Below are positions 21,907 to 33,100 of a stretch of DNA of 64,000 nt, one piece after another. This DNA is from Corythucha ciliata (Eukaryota > Arthropoda > Insecta > Hemiptera > Tingidae). The position numbers were made by a program, and so were the translations under genes. How positions within the stretch are numbered: the stretch's first letter is position 1; the number at the start of each line of letters is the position of its first letter. The notes beneath the pieces were generated by a model. The model did not search any database, was not told where the DNA came from, and worked only from the letters and a program-made list of their open reading frames with translations. Location: the NCBI GenBank assembly GCA_038030265.1, contig CM075938.1, forward strand, positions 57,901,189 to 57,965,188, in the 5' to 3' direction.

Positions 21907-22518
21907 AAGTTTTTCCACTGATTTCAAATTTTTTCTTCCCAATGGCGAAGAGGTGATAATCGCTTCGGAAAAATGTATGGAAATGTGAGTCACCAGTTTC
22001 TTTAGTAAATCGGCTGCTCTCACGAATGGTACGAAAATAATTTTCACCCGAAAGGGGACACATTTTAAAGTAAATTTTGTGCTCTTTCCAATGAGCTGAT
22101 TAGTTTTAGGCTAGTACCATTTTATGAGGGTATGGAGGTCATCTAAGTGGGAAAAAAGGGAATTCATGAACAAATCATAAAATGTGTGATATCTCGGAAA
22201 AAAAGAGGAATTTCCAAAAACTCCAAATGGTCATATCGATGGCAAATGGTATGCCCCAAAACTGGTTTTCTTCTGTCAAGCTAATTCATGAACACCCTGT
22301 ATATTTACTTTTTTGTATATGTCCCAGCAATTAATTAATTACTTGAAATTTAGACGACCCTTGTCTAAAGACTTTTCAAGGAATTACTCCCCCTCACCGC
22401 ACCACCCTAGTCACGCCTGTGAATTCGAGGGGGTGGGGAGGCTGAAAATAAAGAAATAAACTTTATTGAAGCTAAATACTTACTATTTTTACTTGTTTTG
22501 AGTTCTGAGAAAAAATTG

Positions 22519-22591
22519 CTCCCAAGGTGGGATTCGAACCCACGACCTCCTAGTTTCGCGCCAGGCGCTCTACCACTGAGCTAGCCTGAGA
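22519..22591 (-). tRNA. tRNA-like sequence, probably pseudogene or tRNA-derived SINE head
   Basis: Reading the minus strand gives a 73-nt cloverleaf: a 7-bp acceptor stem (TCTCAGG with CTTGGGA, two wobbles), a D arm with the A-box TAGCTCAGTGGTAGAGC, an anticodon stem CCTGG/CTAGG and a T arm GTGGG-TTCGAAT-CCCAC holding an intact B-box. Defects: three instead of two bases before the D stem, and loop CGCGAAA lacking U33 (apparent anticodon CGA). A T6 Pol III terminator follows 3 nt after the 3' end. The 3' flank resembles that of the tRNA-like sequence at 51766-51838. Decoding function is unlikely; Pol III transcription is possible. Confidence 0.6.
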
Positions 22592-22651
22592 GGCTCATGC
22601 TAAAAAGAGCGAAAGAGCTATTGCTTCGGAGTCAGAGAATAAGCCCCTTGG

Positions 22652-22770
22652 AGCCTTATTCACTAACTTTCTTCATCATTGCTTTTTTCAAAATTCATAT
22701 GCTTCCGTTCAGTTTTCTTAATTTCATGAATGAAATTTCAATGTTTCTACCAAAGCAAGGTTTCTATTTC
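22652..22770. mobile_element. MITE family C, copy lacking its right end
   Basis: Matches the complete element at 25965-26103: CCTTATTCACTAACTTTCTT, CATCATTGCTTTTTTCAAA, TTCAGTTTTCTTAATTTCAT and AATTTCAATGTTTCTACC follow in the same order. The right terminus is cut off where the 22774-23167 foldback begins. Confidence 0.72.
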
Positions 22771-22773
22771 GGT

Positions 22774-23167
22774 CCCTGGATGAAGTAACTTAGTTAATAC
22801 TTCATGCTTACTTTACTCCAGCCTTTTTTTTTTTTTTTTTTTTTTCAAGAAAAGTGAGGCAATTAAGCCCATTTTGAGTGCCTACAGAAGATACGAGAGC
22901 CATCCAAAAAAGTGTTTTTCAGCTTATGTTTTACTTTTATTCACTTATTCTGTGCTAATCTTCGAGGAAAAACAAATAAAAGTGAAATAACTAAGCTGGA
23001 AAAAACAATTTTGGAACAGCTCTCGTATCTTCTTATAGGCACTCAAAATGGGCTTAATTGCCTCATTTTTTTGGTGCAACAAAGGATTTTTCTAAAAAAA
23101 AAAAAAAAAATGCGAAGGACAGGAGTAAACTAAGCATAAAGTATTAAACTAAGTGCCTTCATCTGGG
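22774..23167. mobile_element. foldback element, about 394 bp
   Basis: CCCTGGATGAAGTAACTTAG at the left mirrors AAGTGCCTTCATCTGGG at the right. Inner arms GAGGCAATTAAGCCCATTTT and ATACGAGAGC recur inverted (AAAATGGGCTTAATTGCCTC and GCTCTCGTAT). Arms carry poly-T and poly-A tracts in register. No coding frame. Confidence 0.8.
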
Positions 23168-23486
23168 TTTAGAGGAATTTGCCATGCGCTGGGAGCAACG
23201 TTGCTATTGTAGTCTTGCCTTGAACGGTTGTCAAAAACGGAAAACGGAAAAAAAAAAAAAAAAAGTCCATAATCACACAGATAAAAGTGTGCTCTTTTCA
23301 GGGGTTGAATTTAACCTAGGACGCTTATTTCCCAAGTTACAGCTAAAAAAAACTTGTTGCGAAAACCCGTGCTATGCTCAAAAACGTGAAAAAATCGATT
23401 ATCTCGACTAGAACTTAAATATTTTTGTTGCATTTTGGGTGTACAATCACCTCTCTCATTTTGTTCAACCCTTATACCAGTCACAC

Positions 23487-23915
23487 CAAGCTGACTAAAC
23501 TTTACTATAGGTGCCGCAAATGTGTGGAAGGGTGGGTGGGGATTGACGTCACCAGCAGTCCTTTACTCCCGATTGCTCACCCTAGAGCAGCAGAACAAGT
23601 TAATTTTGAAATTGAAGTTTATGAATTCTCAAAAATCACCACCCATTAGGTCTATTCGTTTGTCGTCCGGAGCTGCACTATTAGCACTGAAAGTACTAAC
23701 CTTCCATTATTTTTTCGCGTTATTTCACATGATAACCCGCGAGGTTACAAAATTTCGTGCTGCTCGGAGTAGTCCGGGACGACAAACGAATAGACCTAAT
23801 AACAATTAATAATGTACTGGGTCCAGCGCAAAGGCGGTTGGGACTGCTCGTGACGTAGGTAAAGGACAGTAATGGCCGAAGATCTGGGGCACCTATAGAA
23901 AGTTTAGTCACCTTG
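23487..23915. mobile_element. inverted-repeat element with a nested MITE
   Basis: The outer ends CCAAGCTGACTAAACTTTAC and TATAGGTGCC are matched by the complement of GGCACCTATAGAAAGTTTAG and TCACCTTG. Inside lies a second inverted-repeat element (23645-23800). The layering implies at least two insertion events. Confidence 0.7.
23645..23800. mobile_element. nested MITE with ATTAGGTC ends
   Basis: ATTAGGTCTATTCGTTTGTC at the left is exactly inverted at the right (GACAAACGAATAGACCTAAT). About 156 bp and non-coding. Confidence 0.8.
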
Positions 23916-24239
23916 AGTCAACCTGTAGAGCATAGATAAAGGAAGTATGCTGTAGAGCATAGAATAAATACTGTACTAACGTACAGAAGGGGCACTCTCA
24001 ATAGTTGTTGGGGTCAAGGCGATAGATATAACAGGTGGCGCACCAAGAGCACTTTTCTTGGAACTGAGTAGGACTGCCTACGTCACTCATAGACCAGAAA
24101 GTCTGATTGCCTGACCGTCTGTTAGGTTTTGTAGTTACTTTTCTCTTTCTTAAACGGTGTAAAGAGCCGTTTTTAAGGGGTAGGCAACCGCCTAGGGGCC
24201 CCGCCCCCGGCTTGGAATAAAAATAATTACAAAAAAATC

Positions 24240-24785
24240 TCAATGGAGAGAAAATCCTGGAAATTGGGGTTTACCAGAGCTAAAATCCGAATAATTTGGT
24301 TTTTGAAGAATTCAGCCCCGCAAACTTGGATTTTCGAACCACGAAAATCAGTGAAATTGGCTTTGAAGGTGCCAGATCCACAAAAAATGGTCTTAAAATA
24401 TCCAGTCATGTGAAAGTGAAATTGGCGTATTTGAGCCAAGTACCCGAAATGTCTATTTGAAATAGCCAAATCAACGAAATTTGGTTGCCAAAGTGGACCA
24501 AACCGTGGATTTTAAAAGAAAATAAATCTGGCAAATTCTGGAAATTCGATTTCTGGAAATCTCGTGAAATTGCATTTTCGAATGAGAGCAACCTCGCGAA
24601 ATTGTCCTTTGAAGAAGACGAATTGGCTTATCGGTTAAGCCAAACCCTCGAAATTGATATTTGAAAGACCCAAACCCACGGAATTTGTTTATTCAATTGA
24701 GACGGATCCCCAAAATTACTATTTTTAAGAGCTAAGTCCAATAAATTCGGTTCTTGAAGGAGGGTACGAAACTTGAGCGTGCTTG
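24240..24785. repeat. degenerate minisatellite, family X
   Basis: A loosely periodic block (about 37 bp) of variants such as CACGAAATTGG...TTTTTGAA and AGCCAAATC. Units are strongly diverged but keep the order CGAAATTGG, TTTGAA, GCCAA. Similar words recur at 58600-58900. Confidence 0.55.
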
Positions 24786-25379
24786 AACTTCGGCTCCAGA
24801 CAGCGACTATTTGGCCCCAGGAACGACGTGTTTCAATGGAGGCCACTCTTACTGTGCTTGCAGTCTGCCTCCGCAGTTCGACAATTTTCTACTTTAGACT
24901 TTAGATTAAATTGTTCGTGTCCCGGCCAATTCCGCGTCCAGCTCCTTCGTTTAAGCCGCTTATTAGGGGCACTCTTGATGGCTACAGAGCCGACCAGACA
25001 CCAGACAGGTAATTTTATTGGCCGGACTAGCACAATATTCTGTCCACATAGAAGTGCAAAATACTGTTCAATTTAATCTGCTAATAATTGCAAAAAAGCC
25101 CGTAGTTTCATGAATGAATCGCCTATTTTTTTAATATTATTTATTTTACTGACAAATAGTCTGTTTTGGGGGCTTTTCAGATCTTTAATTGTAGGTTGTG
25201 ACTGTCTTGGGGTTGCAGCTTTTTCATCATGAAGGCAAAGAAAAGAAAGGAAGGTCTTCTCCCACTTGTTTTGTTTGAACTATCATGACCGTGGTTTCGG
25301 CAACGCCATTGTGTTCTCAAACAATTCAACAAATAAATCACTACCGGTGTTGATACTTCCAGGACACGAATCCGTTATT

Positions 25380-25690
25380 TTAGTCATTTGCATTTTCAGG
25401 GCGCGAATCGTCAGTTTTTGCCATCATTAGAGTGCGTGGAGCCAATTTAGCTGTTTTTAGGAAGTCAAGGCCACGTCGATTTAGCCATGTTTAGGGCGGG
25501 AATCATAAACTTTTAAGGCATTTTCATGGCGCGCTAATCGTGCGTCCAGCAATTTATAGGGCGCGAGAAGTCAGTTTGGCTCTTTTTAGAGCTGCAATCG
25601 CCAGTTTCGCTATTTTTAGGTCGTAAATAGTAAGTTTAGTCATTTTTAAGGCACGAAAATCGTCAGTTTTTGCCATGTTTTGCGACTCTA
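25380..25690. repeat. degenerate minisatellite, family Y
   Basis: About nine diverged units of roughly 35 bp around GGGCGCGAATCGTCAG and TTTTGCCATTTTTAG. Related words (AAATCGTCAGTTTTGG) occur at 51340-51645, 54580-54810 and 57930-58520. Confidence 0.55.
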
Positions 25691-25964
25691 GTCATACCTA
25701 GATTTGAAGGATGCGAGTGGCTATCAAGCCATGTTTTATTTCTGAAGCCCCTCCTTTTTCAACAAAACCTGAATCCGCGTCTGTGTTTAGCATACATTTA
25801 CAATATCCACCGGCAGTTAGGGGGCCCCCTGACAGTTCGTTGCCTACGGGCCCCGCGAGGGCTAGAAACGGCCCTCGGTGTTGTCAGATAATTAATTAAT
25901 TTTTCACTTTATTTATGGTAATCCTCGACACGAGCCGAATATCGAGGTAAAACGTTTGTGTCCT

Positions 25965-26103
25965 GGGGCCTGATTCACTAACTTTTTTCATCATTGCTTT
26001 TTTCAAAAATCATGTGTTTCCGTTCAGTTTTCTTAATTTAATGAATGAGATTTCAATGTTTCTTCCAATGCAACGTTTCTATTTCGTTAGAGAATAAGGC
26101 CCC
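25965..26103. mobile_element. MITE family C, complete copy
   Basis: Ends GGGGCCTGATTCACTAAC and GTTAGAGAATAAGGCCCC are near-perfect inverted repeats. Non-coding, about 139 bp, matching the partial copy at 22652-22770. Confidence 0.78.
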
Positions 26104-26940
26104 AGATCTCAATTTCGAACACGCAGGGCTTATACTAGCCCATTTAAAGGAAAAATTAGACGAAGTTGAATACATCCTGACAAAATTAACGTTAGCGAAA
26201 AATTGCAAATTGTTGGTATAGAGATGAGCCTTGTTCGAAATCCCGCATGTTTTCCTTCTTAACAAGAAATTGTGGAAATACTAAATGGAAAATGGGAAAT
26301 GACTAGCGCAAAGGAGTAGTCGCGCGATCGTTTTCTTCCTGTAGAGGTCTATGGATGACGTCAATTCCCAACCTCGTCATAGTATGGCAAGAGGGGAGCT
26401 GCGCCACCTCTCTACATAGCTCTACCATCTTGGTTGGGGGTATGTGACGCCAAGTGGATAGGTTTCTTCTCGCGGGGGCTGTTATCATTGTGTCAGGTTA
26501 TGTTAGGACACCCCTCCTTTCTTGGCATTAAACTCCCTCTTCCCCAAGCCCCTTTTTAATTTCGGGTTTTTCTTGATTTTTGCATTTTAAATTCCCAGCA
26601 CTTTGACCTCTGTGCATAGTAACCTTGAATACTCGATTTTCGTAGCCACAAAATTGACAAAATGGCTAGAAAAAGCGAGAAATAGTCGAAAAACAAAAAA
26701 AATCTCGTAAAAAGTCTCCAAGTACTTTTTGAAAATAAATGATCGACGTCTATTTAAAACAGCAGCAAGCAAAAAAAATTTCGCTCCGGCAGCTGGCGGT
26801 CGGAAAGAGTGCATTTCATTTTGTATACGGATACCCTAAGCCGTCCCAGAAGTAGTAATGTTGAGACCATGATTTGTTTCGTTTATGTTTGACCCTCCCT
26901 CGTACTGTTTGCTACCGGGTTTGTTTAAGCTGAACTTAAT

Positions 26941-28052
26941 GGGAATCAAAGGCTATTTCAAAATGGAATCATCATACCGAATATAATGCTTCTGGAATCA
27001 ACTGGTGATTTGTTGTGATTTTTTTACCATTTCAACCCCTATTTTCCCCCTCCACCTTGACCGACTTGGCCCAAATGCAATACCGACCGGGGCCTTATGA
27101 CTACTGATTTTTGTGCCAAAGCGCGTTCCGCTAAATTAATTTCTACGAGAGTTATCGTGCTAACAAGACCACACACTTACTTCCACCCCGGGGACACCAC
27201 CCCCTCCCCTTCGACTTTTTCAAAAAATTAAAATGGGAATCAAAGGCTAGTCTAACATGGAGTATACGTACCGAATATCATGCTTCTAGAATTAACTGGT
27301 GATTTTGGTGATTTTTTACCATTTCAAGCCCTATTTTCCCCCCCACCACCTTGACCGATTTGGCCCAAATGCAATACCGACCGGGGTCTTATGACTACTG
27401 ATTTTTTTGCCAAAGCGCGTTCCGCTAAATTAATTTGTACGAAAGTTATCGTGCTAACGTGACCACACACTTATTTCCACCTCGGGGGCACAACCCCCTC
27501 CCCCTTGACTTTTTCAAAAAATTAAAATGGGAATCAAAAGCTAGTCTAACATGGAGTATACGTACCGAATATGATGCTTCTGGAATGAACTGGTGATTTT
27601 TAGTGATTTTTTTACCATTTCAGCCCCTATTTTCCCCCCTCCACCTCGACCAATTTGGCCCAAATGCAATACCGACCGGGATCTTATGACTACTGATTTT
27701 TTAGATAAAGCGCGTTCTGCTAAATTAATTTCTACGAGAGTTATCGTGCTAACAAGGCCTCACACTTACTTCCACCCTGGGGACATCGCCCCCTCCCCCT
27801 CGACTTTTTCAAAAAATTAAAATGGGAATCAAAGGCTAGTCTAACATGGAGTATACGTACCGAATATGATGCTTCTAGAATCAACTGGTGATTTATAGTG
27901 ATTTTTTGACCATTTCAACCCCTATTTTCCCCCCCTCCACCTCGACCGATTTGGCCCAAATGCAATACCGACCGAGGTCTTATGACTACTGATTTTTGTG
28001 CCAAAGCGCGTTCCGCTAAATTAACTTCTACGAGAGTTATCGTGCTAACAAG
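26941..28052. repeat. tandem array of a 294-bp unit, about 3.8 copies
   Basis: GGGAATCAAAGGCTA-type unit starts recur at 26941, 27235, 27529 and 27824 (period 294-295). Within each unit, landmarks such as GGCCCAAATGCAATACCGAC, AAAGCGCGTTCCGCTAAATT and GAGTTATCGTGCTAACAAG keep their positions. The last unit is cut after GCTAACAAGA. Units differ by scattered substitutions. Confidence 0.9.
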
Positions 28053-28066
28053 AAAACGGCCATAAA

Positions 28067-28121
28067 GATATATATAAATATATAAACCTATATATATATA
28101 AAGAAATATATATATATATGA
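28067..28121. repeat. AT-dinucleotide-rich microsatellite
   Basis: Interrupted (TA)n follows the tandem array directly, ending just before GAATTCCGG. Confidence 0.85.
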
Positions 28122-28336
28122 ATTCCGGAGACCACTGAATTCGTGTTCTAGAGGTTCTGAAACGTGAAAAAAACATGACATGACCCATGTTTGCCACCAT
28201 CACGACGAGACCAATAGTGCATTTTTCAGAATGAAATGCACTAAAAAAAAGTGTTTTTATTAACAATGCTGCCACCATATGATCACTTTCTCTGTTTACT
28301 TATTTTTAATAATATGTTACGTTGGTACGAGTCTAA

Positions 28337-28480
28337 AGCCGGATACACACATGCGATATTTGCCAAGTAACGAGCAACAAATTTTTGAAATTCTCAGCTG
28401 GTTGGTTTCTAGGCAATCGCTAGAAATTGATTGAATATTTTGCAAGTTACTTGGCAAGTACCGCATGTGTGTATCCGGCT
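28337..28480. mobile_element. MITE family B, complete copy with TAA target duplication
   Basis: AGCCGGATACACACATGCG at the left is mirrored by CGCATGTGTGTATCCGGCT at the right. TAA flanks both ends, as expected for PIF/Harbinger-type insertion. About 144 bp. A truncated relative is at 20471-20572. Confidence 0.82.
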
Positions 28481-28994
28481 TAACGGGGAACTTCCCCCCA
28501 AATGATTCTTCCCGTCTCGCCATGAGTGTCACCCCCCTGCTGTAGAGATTCATCCTACCTTTCTGCCTTATCTCGGTCCTTAATTTTTTTCTTTTCTATT
28601 CTTTTCTATAACGGAAACAATACTTCAAATGGGGAATGGTATTTTTCAAGCATTTCTCTTCTGGTGAAAGAATTTTATTCGAACACCCGACTCCCGGAGT
28701 TCGACTCTTCGAACTGAACTCAAATGCCATTTTTTTTTCTTCTTTTTCAAGGTCAATAAGTAGCAATATTTTCGCTTGAATCTCTTTTTGATTGTTCCCT
28801 CTTTTCGAGAAAATTTTAATCACGCACATTCAAATTAACAATATGATGACGCTTTCGGGTGTTGTTTCAAAAGATGATGCCTCGCCGGCGAGGGGCTTCG
28901 AGCGACACCCCTTCGTGATTCTCATAATGTTGGGAAACTCACGCACATCATAAAAAAAAAAAAGAAATCAATTAAGAAAAACGCACAGTCAAAT

Positions 28995-29000
28995 TTTATT
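28995..29000 (-). promoter_or_regulatory. candidate polyadenylation signal for the dynein light chain
   Basis: AATAAA on the minus strand, about 128 nt after the stop codon. Confidence 0.5.
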
Positions 29001-29127
29001 TCTTCCGTTTCTCCTCATTTGCTTTTCTAAAGTCTACGGACTTCATTACAATGAATTTGAGGGAGACTACAAACAATTACGATGAAATCGATCGAGATTG
29101 ATGAGGAGGAGACCGAATGGGCCTCTT

Positions 29128-29474
<347 letters not shown>

Positions 29475-29884
29475 ATCTTACAAAATTAGTTTTTTAATTC
29501 AGTCGACAAAATGCTGAGAAGGACAGAAATAAATTTTCAAGTTGGGGGGAATAAATGAAAGTTCTCTTTTTTTTCAGATAACGATTCATAACAAACTGGA
29601 TGAAACACTCTATTCGATGTTTTGAAGGATGCCCATTTGGTATCAGCTGACTAGATTTCTCTCTTTCCCTCCTGAGTAGGGAGGTCCTGTATAATTTTAT
29701 TACTTTTAAAAGTACATAATGAATCTGAATTCGCCCGTTCGTGGCGCTTCATGGTCTGGCCCCACCGTTTAATCGCCCCCCACCTACACCCTGCCCATCA
29801 CTGGACATGTCCTCTTCTTCCGCTGGACCGCTCGAAATATTATGGGGTCCGTCGAGAACTGATTTATTCCTTTCAGAGCACGAA

Positions 29885-30105
29885 GGCCGTTTTCACACTT
29901 GAGATTCCGGTATCCGATTCCCGTGTCGAGGATATACTAAAAATACACTACAGTCAAGGCGCTCCTTCACACTTAGATTCCGGAATCGCTTACTTTTAGT
30001 ATCCGAAACCGGAATCTTAAGTGTGAATGAGTGCGTTTGCCATATTGTATTTTTTGTATCCTCGATTCATCGGATACCGGAATCTCAAGTTAGTGTGAAA
30101 ACGCC
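29885..30105. mobile_element. composite MITE-like foldback
   Basis: GGCCGTTTTCACACTTGAGA and TTCCGGTATCCGATT are mirrored at the right by CGGATACCGGAATCTCAAGT and GTGTGAAAACGCCC. A second, inner palindrome (TTCACACTTAGATTCCGG with CCGGAATCTTAAGTGTGAA) suggests duplication or nesting of ends. Confidence 0.75.
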
Positions 30106-33100
30106 CAAAGGGAACTCATAAACCGTTGAGCCATCAGCGTACAACTCGAGTGCGGCTGTTATATTCTGGAATTTTTCTAAACGCGTATGGTGAATGAATG
30201 ATGTGAAATATCAGTAAATATGAAAGGTATTTCAAACAATTCTGAAGACAGTGATTTCACGTGCTTGATAGGCTTGAAACTTTCTGATATCTGGTCAATG
30301 CTACCTAAAGAGAACAAACCATCAAGTTGTGTCATTAGCCGTTCGTGATCGAAAAGCACTCTATAGATGGGTGTTATTGGAACAGTAGGCCTCGACTAGA
30401 GCCTGCTGGTGAATGTTAGTTGTTGTTGTTTGTATCATTTTTCGTAATGACTTTTTTTAACGGCTTTTAATTACATTGTAATGTATTTCGTTTTGTTATT
30501 TCATTGCGGATCGCTGTAGGCAACCCCTCAACTTTCCGAGTTAGTTTAAGGCGACTGCACGTGATTCACAAATATCATTTAACGCTAGGCGTTAATCTGA
30601 CCTTTTCATTGTCGGTAATTATACATTCAAAAGGCTTTTAATTAAAAAAATGAAAGCGAAGCATTAACGATGAGTACTAAAAAACAACATCCTGCGACAT
30701 TAAAGCTTTTTCTATATTCAACTTGAAGATTTTTCCTCGCCGGGAGAAAACGTTTTTCAGCTACAGTAATAAAGTCACGATGCAATAAATTTCAGGCGGT
30801 TATTTACATTTAGGACGTGAAAGTAAACGCAATAATCTGAAATGAAGCAGACGGGGTATAGAGGCAAGAGCGAAGGATTATTTCTGTTAGAATTTTCAGA
30901 ACGAAGGGAATTATTTTTCTGCATTTTTTTTTTTATGTATATTGATGGTGAGCACCCCCACAATTTATTTAATTTTGTTGAATGTTTCCACCCCTTAGAA
31001 AAAGATTTTGATGAAATACCTCGATGCGCTAAAAGGGGAAGCGATTCATCAAAATTGTCGGCCCGTCAGAAAGGTGGGCAAGCACGTGAGGCTTTTGTTC
31101 TTATATACTTGTCCCGTGACGAAGGTAAGACGGTGACGCATAGATAAAAACAACGTTTCTGTTTTGAACGGAATAGCAGCTTTCAATGATTAAGACTCTA
31201 TACAGAGAAGCCCTTTTGTCGTTTAAAAGGAAATGAATGAACTCATGCACCCGGCAGTTTCCCATTATTAAACGGCCGAGAGACATTGTATTACTTCAAA
31301 TTTGAATCCTCCATGAGGGGGGGAGGAGTAAATGAGGAAAAAGGCCCAGATGTTTCAACAAGTGTGAGGGTTGTCGTTTCTTTCTCACAGGTTTATCGGA
31401 GCTAATAAACCGAGGAAAAAGCGTTCGAGTGACTTTTTTCTCCAACAATATTCCACACTCCAGCAAAATAAGCTGGGTGTTTAAAGCTCTCGAAATTATT
31501 TCAGTTCAATGTCGAACAATCCAGGCGAGGGCAAAACTTCCAACAGCATTGAAGTTGCTGGGGTTTTCTCTATACAATTTGTACTTTGTTATTGCCTGAT
31601 GATGACGATCTTGTAAAGGTAATAGGCGAATAAATCAGAGTATAAACTAGGATCTTATGAACTTCGGTGGGTGCACGGTGTAACAGCTTTGGGCTACGGC
31701 CTGAAGCAAAAAAGCTTACTCTACTCCCACAATCTCGAAATGCAATTAGTCATCACGAACAATAAATCTTTAAAATGGCTCACCGTTTTTTCACATTTTT
31801 AACGAGAATCGTGAAATCGACGTTTCATTGGTTTAAGAAAGAAAGAAAAAATCCATTGAAAACGCCGAGAAATTTATTAGTTTTGCGATCATCAGCTTTG
31901 CTGAAACATTTATAAGCTTCCTGCGAGATGTGGCGAGCGCATCAAATAATTGGCAATAATGGGCGACAGCTTGAGATTTATTGTCAATGAAACCATCCTG
32001 GGCTAACACCAGACAATATCCATTTTAAAAAAAAAGGGGGCGCTGACATGATTACGACTTGACCCCTGCCACCAGGTTCCTTTTACTGATCAAAATGAAT
32101 GGACGTCACTTACTTGTTGCTTATTTCGTCAGCGGAGGTTGAAACAAAACAGTGAATTTCCATTTTATATTGCTTCAAAATAAGTGAAACTAGAGACGGT
32201 GAGGGAGGCAGAGGTATTCAACTTTACTTAAGACCCATCAAACTGCTTGAAAGGGTAATTTGGCGCTATAATTAATGTCGAAGAAACAGCGTGGGGTAAC
32301 TTTTAGAGTAAATTCAAGTCAGTTTGAGGGATTTCTATTTCAATGACTTAATTTTACTTCTTAATGATTATACTCTGTTTTGAAAATAAACCATTTCAGT
32401 TTATTTGAGATATTACGTCATTCTATACGACAGACTTAGTACACGCCCATTGGAATAATACAAAAATTTAACTACTGCCGCAGAATTCCGATAGTTATGC
32501 AGGTCACAATTTTAGAGAACCAATAACAGGCAACCTGTTAATTTACCAAACGCGTCTGTTGAATTACCAATGAATAAAACGCTCAACTAAGAATATACAT
32601 TTTCGTCAAATGCAAGTATCGAAAGGATCGTTGGGGCGGTCATTGTAAGCGTCAGATCCGCCTTTAGAGAGAGAGTGAGAGAGAAAAAAAACATATCACT
32701 AAGTGTTAGTATATGTATACAAGTAGCGATCGTGAACGTCCACACCCACACCGCGAGAAATATTCTATACGCAACCCCCGCTTTCCCTGTGTAAGCCGTT
32801 TATACATATAAATGTGTATAATGTGTATCCTCCTCACGACTTTATTTGATCGTGTACATATCGTCCCATCTCCGTTCCGTTTTCTTTTCGTTAAATGAAA
32901 AAATTAAAATATTGACACTTGAGCAGAATCGAAGAATTATTTTGAGGGAACGTGCTGGTCAATTGAGCTCGAATCGTTGTACGGGCCGAAAATTGAACCC
33001 AACGATATTATAATCCAACGATATTATAACTTTATCCAGTTTTGTTTGGATATAATCATGTTTAAATACATCCCATCATCAGGATAATAATCACAACATT

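Noticed and set aside
26587..26814. 75-codon minus-strand frame
   Set aside because: Phe-rich and AT-driven, with no domain or neighbouring exon in phase.
27593..28278. several open frames in the 294-bp array and the TA repeat
   Set aside because: Frames come from C-rich repeat units and (TA)n low-complexity sequence (YIYI runs), not genes.
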